Shown piece by piece: positions 22,931 through 32,772 of a stretch of 64,000 nucleotides of DNA. Location of the stretch: the NCBI GenBank assembly GCA_030685235.1, contig MU839166.1:124001-188000 (forward strand), written 5' to 3'. A program made the position numbers and the translations under genes. Source of the DNA: Copromyces sp. CBS 386.78 (Eukaryota > Ascomycota > Sordariomycetes > Sordariales > Sordariaceae). Under the pieces are notes generated by a model. That model did no database searches and had not been told where the DNA came from. It saw nothing but the letters and a program-made list of their open reading frames with translations. Each line of letters opens with the position of its first letter. The stretch's first letter is position 1.

Positions 22931-25900
22931 ATGTCTTCAGATGAAACAAAAACAGTCCCCATCCCCGGTCCTCCTGGACTGCCCCTGGTGGGCAACGCCT
23001 TTGACATTGACACCGAGTTCCCGCTTGGGTCTATGCTCAACTTTGCCAACCAGTATGGTGAGTACATCTACCGCTGTTAAGAAAGCGGGCAGCTAACAGC
23101 AACAGGCGAAATCTTCCGTCTCAACTTCCCCGGTCGCAATGTAGTCTTTGCCGTACGTCCCCTCACCATATCTTCAGTCATACACACAGCTAACCAAGAC
23201 AGACCTCCCAAGCTCTCGTCCACGAGCTATGTGACGAAAAGAGATTCCAAAAGACAGTCAGCTCCGCCCTCCAGGAAATCCGCCACGGCGTCCACGATGG
23301 TCTCTTCACCGCCCGCAACGACGAGCCCAACTGGGGCGTCGCCCACCGAATCCTCATGCCCGCCTTCGGTCCCATGGCCATCCAGAACATGTTTCCCGAG
23401 ATGCACGAGATCGCCAGCCAGCTCGCCCTCAAGTGGGCCCGCCACGGCTCCAGCGAGGCCATCAAGGTCACCGACGACTTCACCCGCCTGACCCTCGACA
23501 CCATCGCCCTGTGCTCCATGGACTACCGCTTCAACTCGTACTACCACGACGGCATGCACCCGTTCATTGACGCCATGGCCAGCTTCCTTGTCGAGTCCGG
23601 CACCCGCTCCCGCCGCCCGCCCCTGCCGGGATTCATGTACAGCAAGGTCGACCGCAAGTTCCACGACGACATCAAGGTCCTCCGCGAAACGGCCGAGAGC
23701 GTGCTCAAGTCCCGCAAGCAACACCCTTCCGAGCGCAAGGATCTTCTGACAGCCATGTTGGACGGCGTCGACCCCAAGACGGGCCAGAAGTTGAGCGATG
23801 ACAGCATCATCGACAACCTCATTACCTTCCTCATCGCCGGCCACGAAACCACCTCTGGTCTTCTCAGCTTCGCCTTCTACCAGATGCTCAAGAACCCCGA
23901 GACCTACCGCCGAGCCCAAAAGGAAGTCGACGACGTATGCGGCAAAGGTCCCATCAAGCTCGAGCACATGAACAAGCTGCCCTACATCTCCGCCGTCCTG
24001 CGCGAGACCTTGCGTCTTTCCCCAACCATCCCCATGATCGGCGTCGAGTCCAAGGAAGACACCACCATCGGCGGCGGCAAGTACGAGATCCCCAAGGGCC
24101 AGACCTTTGCTTTGTTGTTCGCCAAGTCCCAGGTGGACCCGGCCGTCTTTGGCGACACCGCCAACGACTTTATGCCCGAGCGCATGCTGGACGAGAACTT
24201 TGAGCGCTTGAACAAGGAGTTCCCCGACTTCTGGAAGCCCTTTGGCAACGGCATGCGCGCGTGCATCGGTCGTCCGTTTGCCTGGCAGGAGGCCTTGCTG
24301 GTCATGGCTGTTTGTCTGCAAAACTTCAACTTTATGCCTGAGGACCCCAACTATACCCTCCAGTACAAGCAGACGCTTACCACCAAGCCCAAGGGCTTCT
24401 ACATGCGCGCCATGCTGCGCGACGGTATGTCTGCTCTGGACCTGGAGCGTCGTCTGTCGGGTGAGCTCATTGCTCCCAAGCCTGCTCAGAGCCAGCAGAC
24501 CTCCAAAAAGAGCGGCGAGGGTAAGCCGATTAGCATCTACTATGGTTCCAACACTGGCACTTGCGAAACCTTTGCTCAGCGCCTGGCTTCCGATGCTGAG
24601 GCGCATGGGTTCACGGCTACCATCATCGATTCGTTGGATGCCGCCAACCAGAACTTGCCCAAGGATAGACCGGTCATCTTCATCACTGCGTCCTACGAGG
24701 GTCAGCCCCCTGATAATGCTGCCTTGTTCGTCGGCTGGCTCGAGAGCTTGACTGGCAACGAGCTTGAGGGTGTTCAGTACGCTGTCTTTGGCTGCGGTCA
24801 TCACGACTGGGCGCAGACTTTCCATCGCATTCCCAAGCTCGTCGACAATACCGTTGCCGAGCGCGGTGGTGACCGTATCTGCTCTCTCGGTCTGGCCGAC
24901 GCCGCCAAGGGTGAGATGTTCACCGACTTTGAGCAATGGGAGGACGAGGTGTTCTGGCCTGCCATGGAAGAGAAGTACAAAGTCAGCAAGAAGGAAGACG
25001 ACACCGAGGCCCTTTTCCAGTCAGGAATCACCGTCAACTTCTCCAAGCCTCGCTCTTCCACTTTGAGACAGGACGTCCAGGAGGCTGTCGTGGTGGACGC
25101 CAAGACCATCACGGCCCCCGGTGCTCCTCCCAAGCGGCACATCGAGATCCAGCTCTCCAGCGACTCGGGCGCCTACCGCAGCGGCGATTACTTGGCCGTC
25201 CTGCCCATCAACCCCAAGGAGACCGTCAACCGCGTCATGCGCCGTTTCCAGCTAGCATGGGACACCAACATCACCATCGAGGCTTCCCGACAAACCACCT
25301 TGCCCACCGGCGTTCCCGTGCCCGTTTATGACGTCTTGGGAGCCTACGTCGAGCTCTCCCAGCCGGCCACCAAGAAGAACATCCTCGCTTTGGCCGAAGC
25401 CGCCGACGACAGCGAGATCAAAGCCACCCTCCGCTCGTTGGCCGGACCCGAATACACCGAGAAAATCACCTCCCGCCGCGTCTCCATTCTCGACCTGCTC
25501 GAACAATATCCGTCTATCCCCCTCCCCTTCTCCTCCTTCCTCTCTTTGTTGCCGCCCATGCGCGTGCGCCAATATTCCATCTCCTCCTCCCCGCTATGGA
25601 ATCCAGCCCACGTCACACTCACCTACTCCCTCCTCGAAACACCGTCTCTGTCAAACCCCGACAAGAAACACGTTGGCGTAGCCACCAGCTACTTGGCCTC
25701 CCTCGAAGCAGGCGACAAGCTCAACGTCAGCGTCCGTCCCTCGCACAAGGCCTTCCATTTGCCTGTAGACGCCGACAAGACCCCCCTGATTATGGTCGCC
25801 GCCGGCTCGGGGCTGGCTCCCTTCCGCGGGTTTGTGCAGGAACGCGCCGCGCAAATAGCTGCCGGCCGTTCGCTCGCCCCCGCCGTGTTGTTTTACGGAT

Positions 25901-26328
25901 GTCGGCATCCCGAGCAGGACGATTTGTATCGCGAAGAGTTCAACAAGTGGGAAGCCATGGGGGCTGTGTCGGTGCGTCGGGCTTACTCTCGGTATCCCGA
26001 CAGCGAGTGTAAGTACGTTGGTGACCGCATCTGGCATGATCGCGAGGAGTTGACGGGATTGTGGGATAGGGGTGCGAAGGTGTATGTGTGTGGATCGAGA
26101 GAGGTGGGGGAGAGTGTCAAGAAGACGGTGGTGAGGATTGCCGTGGAGAGGCAGAGAGCGATTGTTGAGGCGAGGGAGAAGGGAGAGCTGGATGGGTTGG
26201 AGGGATTGGTGGAGGGACTAAAGTTGCAGGGGCTGAAGGTGGAAGAGGTGGAGGTTAGTGAGGAACGGGCATTGAAGTGGTTTGAGGGCGTGAGGAACGA
26301 GAGGTATGCTACTGATGTTTTTGATTGA
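22931..26328 (+). CDS. CYP505 (P450foxy-type) cytochrome P450:reductase fusion
   Basis: A self-sufficient fatty-acid hydroxylase. Exons are 22931-23057, 23106-23152 and 23203-26328, coding 1099 residues; both introns have GTGAGT/GTACGT donors, CTAAC branches and CAG acceptors and close in phase. The P450 half starts with the PIPGPPGLPLVGN hinge and shows the I-helix AGHETT, the K-helix ETLR and the heme loop FGNGMRACIG with Cys412. The reductase half begins near residue 500 with the FMN site YYGSNTGTCE, then the FAD motif RQYSISS and the NADPH-binding GSGLAPFRGF. All three cofactor sites are intact. Known members (Fusarium P450foxy, bacterial BM3) hydroxylate medium-chain fatty acids near the omega end with NADPH; family membership is secure and the exact substrate is inferred. 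There is no N-terminal membrane anchor, as expected. Confidence 0.96.
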
Positions 26329-27261
26329 CGTGGGTACAAGGATATGTTGGATTAGTTGACGGAAAGCAGGCATTGGATAGGTAGACTTTTTGAATTTACA
26401 TGTTCTTGATCAAAGGTGTCTTTGCTTCCGTGATTGATCAATAAAAGGTGCGGGGGTAACGACCGTAGTGCTCCTTTGGTCCCTTTCCACAATTGCAGAG
26501 AGGGGAGGAATCATGAACATGGGTGTTTTCAAAGCCGGGCTTGCTCGGAAGCCTGCATTGGATTGAATCATGCAATCGGGGTGACAAATCGTTGCTCAGG
26601 GCAAGGAAGGTTGAAGAAACAAGGTAAATTCCAGTCCTATGATGCGGCGGGCTCCGCGGTTAAAACTTGGTGATAAGGCAGGTGATGCGAGACGGACTTA
26701 GAAGACACTTTCAGCTTTGCAAGGCAGGAGAATGCAATGTCCAGGCATGTTTCCATTTCCTACCAAGATTTTGCTAGTACCTAATCCAAGTGCGCTGCAG
26801 ATGGAGGCATCAATGCCCGAACGTCCATGATAATGCCCCAAATGAAATAAAACCTGAACTTGGTTCCGTCGTGACAGATGGCCACGCAACCAAAAGTTTT
26901 CCATTCTTGGGTGGGTATATAGCTGGGTCCTTTTGTCCTTCTTCCTCCCTTCTCCTCCCTTCTCCTCAACAAAACAAATCAATCACTCAAGGTGGTTTCC
27001 TCTATTTCACCCCTTTAATCCATTAAACACTTCAAAAAAGCCACGAACCACTACATTTGACCAAGAAGGATACCCAACGTAAAAATACAATCCCGTACAA
27101 CCTTTTCCCGCTCACCCTACCACGGCCTCTAGTCGAAAACCCGAGCATACTTTTACTCAACCAACCGAGCTTTAAAAAGGGTACCTCAAGTAAGTACATC
27201 GCGGCTCTTTTCCTCCCGTCCAACCGAGACTAACAACCCCCACAACCAGACAAAGATCAAA
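26329..27261. other. spacer before the small cysteine-protein gene
   Basis: Holds the P450 3' flank and a promoter-like stretch: TATATA at 26916, then a CT-rich initiator region (about 26940-26970) some 290-320 bp before the ATG at 27262. No other gene is seen. Confidence 0.45.
26440..26445 (+). terminator. polyadenylation-type signal after the P450 gene
   Basis: AATAAA about 112 nt past the stop codon, a suitable distance for 3' end formation of the P450 transcript. Confidence 0.35.
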
Positions 27262-27708
27262 ATGTCCAACATGAACCGCACCTGCAGCCACGATGCCATG
27301 CCCGGCCTCATCCCCGGTGCACCCCTAGACCGCAGCTTCTTTGCCATACCCTACTGGAACGAATCCCTAGTGGCCATGACGGAATGCTGCGCGCCCAACG
27401 AGGTCCACATTACGGGCGAGGGAGACTATGAAGGATGCATCTTGTGGTGCTTGATCCCCGATTACTTCCTCGGAAAAGTCGGAAAAGATGGAAACAGTGG
27501 TGGGCAGCACGAGGGGGGCTACATGTACGAGGGTCCTGCTGAGTATGCGATGAACTCGTGTGTTAAGGCGAGAGGTCTTAAGCATGAGGTATATATTTCT
27601 GCCCCGCATATTGTAAAGGAAAAGGATAATGCGGCGGCGGGTTTAAAGATAACAAGTTTGCTTGGAGTGGGATGTTGGGTTTTGTTAGCTGTTGGATTGC
27701 TTGTTTGA
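27262..27708 (+). CDS. small cysteine-containing tail-anchored-type protein (paralogue A)
   Basis: 148 residues in one exon. It shares with the protein at 35077-35490 an ordered series of motifs: NRTCxHDA at the N-terminus, WNESxxxMTECCxPNEVH, then EGCxLWCLIPD, one further Cys in a CVK segment, KDNAA, and a C-terminal hydrophobic helix ending LLAVGLL. There is no N-terminal signal peptide, so the tail helix suggests tail anchoring rather than a classical GPI route. Similar small proteins occur in other filamentous fungi to my knowledge, but I know of no function. An AAATAAA at 27733 is a likely polyadenylation signal. It stands at the left edge of a block of unrecognised genes, with its paralogue inverted at the right edge. 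Confidence 0.8.
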   Translation: MSNMNRTCSHDAMPGLIPGAPLDRSFFAIPYWNESLVAMTECCAPNEVHITGEGDYEGCILWCLIPDYFLGKVGKDGNSGGQHEGGYMYEGPAEYAMNSCVKARGLKHEVYISAPHIVKEKDNAAAGLKITSLLGVGCWVLLAVGLLV

Positions 27709-27750
27709 GTGGAGGGTTTGAGATAAAAAGGAAATAAATGGATGATTAAG

Positions 27751-27775
27751 AAAGGAAGAAAGGAAGAAAGGAAGT
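27751..27775. repeat. GGAAGAAA microsatellite
   Basis: About three copies of an 8-bp purine unit just after the small cysteine-protein gene. Confidence 0.7.
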
Positions 27776-27872
27776 GAATTAATATTGCTGTAGACGGGAA
27801 GAAGCTTTGGTGTTCAAATTAGCAAGGTCCAGAGACTTGCTCTTTAATAGAGCTGTTGTTCGGGCGGATTAT

Positions 27873-27953
27873 AAGTGCCAGCAAGTGCCAGCGAGTCTCC
27901 CAGAGTGCCAGCGAGAGCTCCAAACTGCCAGCGAGAGTGCCAGAGTCTCCCTT
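27873..27953. repeat. degenerate AGTGCCAGCGAG repeat
   Basis: Six to seven imperfect copies of a 10-14 bp unit containing TGCCAGC. It lies just outside the stop of the RG-rich frame on the minus strand. Confidence 0.65.
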
Positions 27954-27960
27954 ACTGGGC

Positions 27961-28221
27961 TTACGTGCTAGCGATACGTGTGCTGCGCCGACCACCCTGT
28001 GTGCCAGCAGGTGTGCCAGTAGGAGTGCTGGCTGGCGTGCCTCCTCTCCTTGTGCCTCCTCCTCTACCCGGGGCAGCGCTGCCTCCCTTCTCTCCTCCTC
28101 CTCTACCTCTCTGTATACTGCCACGAGGACCGCCTCGTCCTCTAGTCTGTGTAGCGGCTGGAGGTTGGCGGCGGTCGGCTCCATCCTCTGCCTCTAGGTC
28201 AACGCCCTCCCAGCTAGACAT
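27961..28221 (-). CDS. short Arg/Gly-rich reading frame, possible gene or gene remnant
   Basis: 86 residues from the Met at 28221 (the frame is open back to 28491). It opens with MSSWEGVDLEAEDGADRR and continues with RGRGG, RGRGGG and TGTPAGTQGG low-complexity segments before a stop. RGG-type tracts usually bind RNA. The first 17 residues look like a real protein start, but no globular domain follows. It may be a complete short protein, the first exon of something longer, or a truncated relative of the RGG protein at 32773. No alignment to that protein beyond composition is visible. Confidence 0.35.
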   Translation of the reverse strand: MSSWEGVDLEAEDGADRRQPPAATQTRGRGGPRGSIQRGRGGGEKGGSAAPGRGGGTRRGGTPASTPTGTPAGTQGGRRSTRIAST

Positions 28222-28699
28222 GTTTCGCTGAATTGACAGCGCTACTCGTATCGAGACTGTAGGGTTGCGGCTTGCTCTGGGCTGTCGGCCGCGGCTGGGC
28301 TGGAGGCGAGGCCGTCCTCGAGGTCGTGATAGTTGAGCTGGCGCAGTTGAGGGAGGAGGAGCTTGGGTGTTGACTGGCGTAGTCAATCGGGGAGCGCGAG
28401 GTTCATGAGCAAAGGGCGCATCATGGCGGGGCGACGGGTGGTGATGGTGATGGTAGAGGAAGCGATGCAATGCGACGATGTAAATCGCCAAGTTTGACGA
28501 TGGATTACTAGGTTGGTCAGTGGGGCCAGTACAGTACGAAATCTGGATGGATTTGAAAGCGGGAGCTAAAAGCTAAGCGATGGATGCGAGCGATCTTATT
28601 GGTTCAATTTTGGTGTGCATTAGCGCGCGGGAAGGGTGGGGTGTGGGTTGGGCGACGGTGTCGCAAGACTTTTATAGCAGTGCAGAAAGATGTTCTTAG

Positions 28700-29047
28700 A
28701 AAATAAACAAAAGCTCATTTCATTAAGACAAAATCTCATTTCGTTAAGACAAAACTTTATCTACGATTTCTTTCATCCTATTTCTTGTAGACATTGTAAA
28801 AATGGCTCAGTGTATTGCACACTGGGCAGCCGGGAATATCTCCTTTGGTGGAGGCAAAACCACAATCACGAAGCTCGTAAATATTAGTATCCTCACGCTC
28901 GTAAGCGCTACAGTGAGGGTAGCTCACGGAGCGCGGCTGCGGTTCTGCAAAAGCCTGGCTCGCCGGAAGCGGAAAGTCCAACTGTGAACAGGCTGAAATG
29001 ATTCGGTTGTAAGTAAAGTTTGCGGACGAGAAACGGGTTGTGTGCAC
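28700..29047 (-). pseudogene. RIP-like damaged fragment of the zinc-knuckle gene
   Basis: Roughly 130 bp (28807-28935) aligns with 30832-30960 inside the intact gene, with weaker similarity on both sides. Of about 13 substitutions in the core, 11 are C-to-T or G-to-A relative to the intact copy, several of them CpA/TpG to TpA. At protein level the segment keeps ELRDCGFASTKGDIPGCPVC, but the first knuckle Cys has become Tyr (SYPHC), the downstream H/C ligands are lost and a stop follows. A 21-bp direct repeat (TCTCATTTCGTTAAGACAAAA type) sits at its distal end, about 28711-28753. Confidence 0.75.
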
Positions 29048-29331
29048 GTTTACTTAGAAAAAAAAAGGCGTATACGCTGTTATAGCGGTAGGAAAGGGGT
29101 TGTGTACACGGTTATTTGGGAAAAACAGGCGTACACGCTGTTATAGCGGTAGGAAAGGGGTTGTGTACACGGTTACTTAGGGAAAAAAGGTGTGTACGCT
29201 GTAATAGTAGAGGAAAGAGGTTGTGTGTACGCACGTTAGGAAAAAAAAGGGCGTGCACGCTGTAATAGCGGTAAGAAAGGGGTTGTATGCACGCACGTTT
29301 AAAAAAAAAGGCGTGCACGCCTTTATACGGG
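29036..29331. repeat. 60-61 bp minisatellite, about five copies
   Basis: Each unit contains GGTTGTGTACACGG, a run of A, GGCGTACACGCTGTTATAGCG and AGGAAAGG. Copies start near 29036, 29097, 29158, 29219 and 29280. Internal GTGCACGC/GCGTACACGC motifs are self-complementary. Copy differences are mainly transitions. It separates the damaged fragment from the short coiled-coil gene. Confidence 0.85.
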
Positions 29332-29365
29332 TAGATTATTATAGTCTTTCCACTCCTCATCTTGG

Positions 29366-29842
29366 TTGAAATCTCTTTACCCGCATATTTCACGAACCGC
29401 AACTTTTTACATCATCAACTACCACGCTGCCACCATATCGCCGGCCTTTGCTACGAAGCTCCAACAAGTCTGTTTGCTAATTCCCGAGCTTTCGGAAGGC
29501 AACGACACTTGGGACTACGTCCGTTTTGCATTGTGCAATCTTACAAAGGATCTCGATAAGGCAATTGGCGAGCTCGATCAGCGCGAGCAGGGCCTTAACG
29601 ACAAAGAGCGAAAGCTTACCGACCAGCAGCAGGCTCTGGAAGCCAAAGAGCAGGATGCGAACACAAGAGAGGATGATCTCAATCGAAGAGAGCTAGCTGT
29701 CAAAGGCAAGGAGCACCAATTGGAGCTGCATGCAAAGCTTGACTTGATCATTGAAAAGATCGCACCTGTCAAGGATAGAGGTAGGAAAATGCATAGTGTA
29801 TGCTCAGTTCGTAAAACTTATACTCCGGCCACCAAAAGATAG
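29366..29842 (+). CDS. short coiled-coil protein, unrecognised
   Basis: 158-residue frame. After about 25 poorly conserved-looking residues comes ATKLQQVCLLIPELSEGNDTWDYVRFALCNL, then an uninterrupted charged helix (residues about 58-135) with Lys/Glu/Gln heptads such as LNDKERKLTDQQQALEAKEQ, typical of a dimeric coiled coil. The last 25 residues (after APVKDRG) look unlike the rest and may lie beyond an unrecognised splice site. The composition resembles the coiled-coil half of the protein at 32773 in the same block, though I see no alignable segment. No function can be assigned. Confidence 0.5.
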   Translation: MKSLYPHISRTATFYIINYHAATISPAFATKLQQVCLLIPELSEGNDTWDYVRFALCNLTKDLDKAIGELDQREQGLNDKERKLTDQQQALEAKEQDANTREDDLNRRELAVKGKEHQLELHAKLDLIIEKIAPVKDRGRKMHSVCSVRKTYTPATKR

Positions 29843-29929
29843 AATAATATTCTGTTCGCTAGATAGAACACCGAATGCACGCTTATATAGCACATGTTAC
29901 CTTATAATAAAGAGTCACCAGAACCACAT

Positions 29930-30105
29930 TACAACAGTCATATCACAACAGTCACAAGAACCACCAGAACCACATCAAGAGTCATATTACAACAGTCACA
30001 AGACATATTATAAGAGTCATATTACAACAGTTACAAGATACATCACAAGAGTCACATCACAAGACACATTACAAGAGTCACAAGAACCACGAATATCCAC
30101 ACAGG
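29930..30105. repeat. CACAAGA-type degenerate tandem repeat
   Basis: Many imperfect copies of short units such as AGTCACAAGA, CATTACAACAGT and AACCACAT. It lies in the 3' flank of both converging genes, the coiled-coil gene and the zinc-knuckle gene. Confidence 0.7.
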
Positions 30106-30150
30106 TCAGCATTACATATATATTGAATGCCTACTCAACACTAATCTCGA

Positions 30151-31536
30151 CTAGAAATCGTCATCCTCCCAGGCTATAGTGGGCACATTGTTGTAGTTGA
30201 TACTACCCACAATGCCACTCATCTCGGCGCCTGCCTGTGCAGCCGGGGCAGCGGTGCCAGCCGGGACAACAGCGCCAGCCGGGACAACAGCGCCAGCCGA
30301 GGCAGAGAAACCCGGGACAGCGGAGGGAGCCGGGGCAGCAGACGAAACCGGGGCAAGCGAAGCCGTGGCAACTGGGCCAGCCGGGGCAGCAGACGAAACC
30401 GGGGCAGTCTCAACAGCGGTGGCAGACGCGGTCGAGGTAGCTGGAACATGATCCAACTCCATGGCGTTGCTGTCAGAGGTGCCATTCGAAGCACGGTTGA
30501 CCAACTGGTTGCCCATGCCAGTGAAGACCTCGGAGGCCCTCAAGCTCTCCAGGTTGTCTCGAAGATTGTCCAAGGTCTGGGTCATAGGATCACAGTACCT
30601 TTTACCGTGACGATGCAGACCTCTGTACTGGAGGGCCAGAGCCTTGGTAATTGGGAAACCATGGCTGGGTTGCATACGACGCTCGAATCCCACATCAGGC
30701 CATGGCGTCTTGGTGCGGACGGGAGGGAGACCAGAGCGGTGCTTGACGAGAAAATTCCAGTCCTCGAGGAGCCTCTCTTTACCAGATTCCTTTCTCTCTT
30801 TGCAGTCATCGAAGGAGTGATTCAGTGTATTGCACACTGGGCAGCCGGGAATGTCTCCTTTGGTGGAGGCAAAACCACAGTCACGAAGCTCGTGAGTGTC
30901 GGAATCCTCACGCTCGTGGGCGCTGCAGTGAGGGCAGCTGACGGGACCGGGCTCTGGAACAGCCTGTCTCCCCGGCATCTCCAACTTCCTGGCCCTGGGC
31001 GGCATCCGGGGGAAAATGCCGGTGTGAACCCACCGCTTAGCAAATGGGTTATTGCCGATCGTAGTGCTGCTTGACGTCTCTTCCTCGCTAGACGGCGACT
31101 CCATGTCTGGCTCGTGAATCTGAACCCAGATACTGGCCGAGACACCGCCAGCCGCGCGAGCCTCTCTTTGGATGGTCTTCTTGAAAGCCTCAAAGCTTTC
31201 ATCATCCAGGGCAATCTTTGAGACAAGCTGAAGGCCAGATTTCTTCTTGATGTGCCTTTCTGGAGCAATCCAGTTGACCGCAGACTTATCGCGGCGGCCC
31301 ATGAGCTCCAGGCGATCCTTGTGGTTTGGACCGTTGTTCTTGAAGGAAACTTGGCTGTGGGCTTGTTGGCTTAGCAAGCCGCCTTCAAACGGTAGCCGCT
31401 CGATTTGAGTTTGCTCTCCCATTCCGTCGTGACGGGTCTGGTGAGCACTCGCGTCGTCGTCGAGTCCTCTTTTCCTCTTGCGTGCGGGCGCCGGGGCGCG
31501 GTCGTGCGGGGCTCTGTCTCCGTTTTGATCTGCCAT
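30151..31536 (-). CDS. zinc-knuckle (CX2CX4HX4C) protein with Ala/Pro-rich tail
   Basis: 461 residues from the ATG at 31536; the frame is open further upstream but that part looks like leader. A basic patch ARKRKRGLDDD near residue 20 could be a nuclear signal. The central region holds a cysteine cluster (about residues 195-240): CPHC, then a lone Cys in LRDCGF, then CPVCNTLNHSFDDC, an exact CX2CX4HX4C zinc knuckle as in retroviral Gag and RNA-binding proteins. The stretch before it (about 90-150) looks globular. The C-terminal 100 residues are repeats of Ala/Pro/Val (SSAAPAP, GAVVPA) ending IAWEDDDF. I do not recognise the family. A mutated partial copy lies 1.8 kb away. Confidence 0.72.
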   Translation of the reverse strand: MADQNGDRAPHDRAPAPARKRKRGLDDDASAHQTRHDGMGEQTQIERLPFEGGLLSQQAHSQVSFKNNGPNHKDRLELMGRRDKSAVNWIAPERHIKKKSGLQLVSKIALDDESFEAFKKTIQREARAAGGVSASIWVQIHEPDMESPSSEEETSSSTTIGNNPFAKRWVHTGIFPRMPPRARKLEMPGRQAVPEPGPVSCPHCSAHEREDSDTHELRDCGFASTKGDIPGCPVCNTLNHSFDDCKERKESGKERLLEDWNFLVKHRSGLPPVRTKTPWPDVGFERRMQPSHGFPITKALALQYRGLHRHGKRYCDPMTQTLDNLRDNLESLRASEVFTGMGNQLVNRASNGTSDSNAMELDHVPATSTASATAVETAPVSSAAPAGPVATASLAPVSSAAPAPSAVPGFSASAGAVVPAGAVVPAGTAAPAAQAGAEMSGIVGSINYNNVPTIAWEDDDF

Positions 31537-32772
31537 GGTTTCTGTTTTGGAAAGACACGTTAGTATAAGGGTGAAGATCCAGCTTGAGAAGAACCTGGGA
31601 TGCAATAGGTGTATTGACGTTGGTATGTACCCTTCTTGTTGGAAAATACAGGCAGGCGTCAAATGGAGGGGTTGTTGTGCGCGGATGGAAATGTGGAAAG
31701 CTCCGATCAGGAAGGGACGAGGGGGGGTTGAAGATTGGTTTGCCGGGTTGACAGCTGGCAAACACCCACTAAACTCTGCCATAGCATCAGATGAGTTGAA
31801 CGCTTTTAGGCACCCGCCCTGGTTACCTTCTCTTTATTTCGATATAACGAACAAGATGTCCGGTCCCTCGTAGACTTTCGTCTTGTTTTTAATGAGCCGC
31901 CCTATTCAATCTACATGGTTGCTGTCCGAAGCGCGGGCCCATGTCGGCCAAGACGACCAACCTTTAATGCGTCTGATGCTAGCATGTTAGTGATTGTCCA
32001 CTATAAGATGGTATATAGTGGTCTGCACTATCACTTACACATTTTCTCCTCTGCTCCAGGACAAACGGTAGCACACGGCATACCTAAACCGTGCAGGGCA
32101 GCCAATAAGTATAAGGGACATGAATCCCGTCTGCAAGCGAACGGGATTGAGGCTCTGGGTCCAATGCGTCGCCGGGGTTCATTTGGAATATTCTCCGAGA
32201 CCGACCACCTCATTTTTAACGCCACGGTAAACGCAACAACGGGCATCTGCTCGAAGGAAAAGCCCTTTTTTTCATGAGAAATATGCCTTTATCGATGTAC
32301 TCAAGGAGTATTGTCTAGCAGGGTCCCCCTTAAATGTCCATATTGCTGCCTGTTTGTAATCTTCTTTACCTCTCTGTCTTGCCACCTTTGCACTATCGTG
32401 ATGAAATGTGTACCCGGGCCAGCTGCGCTGTCTGTAATGATTCAGTTCCATTTCGAACCCGTATCGTTACGGGTACCAACATGACAGAGAAGGGAGCGTT
32501 TTGTACCTGGTAAAATGAAAGTATGTATGGTATTAATACCACTACTCGTCAGGACCAGACGAGTACCTCGAGGTTGCCGTGTTGGAAATTCTGCCGCGAT
32601 ACACAGCCCAGCCGTGTGCGCAACTCCGTCTCTTCTCGTCCCGCCAGCCGCTAAGCGGCCAAATCACTTTCCTCCCACCCCCACAGGCCGCCAAAACATT
32701 CGTTCAAGCAACGAAATCCCGCGCAAGCAACCCCTCCATCCTTGATCCCATTCAACCGTGACAGCAGCAACC
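31537..32772. other. divergent promoter of the zinc-knuckle and RGG/coiled-coil genes
   Basis: 1.24 kb between two divergent genes. I see no supported coding frame and no strong repeat. Confidence 0.4.

Noticed and set aside
23227..24936. 569-codon open frame on the minus strand
   Set aside because: It lies exactly antisense to the P450 coding exon. Strong third-position C bias leaves complementary frames open; composition is Gly/Val/Leu/Asp-rich without motifs.
16956..26328. secondary-metabolite cluster made of two acyltransferases and a P450
   Set aside because: No polyketide, peptide or terpene synthase, transporter or pathway regulator is adjacent, and CYP505 enzymes are usually stand-alone fatty-acid hydroxylases.
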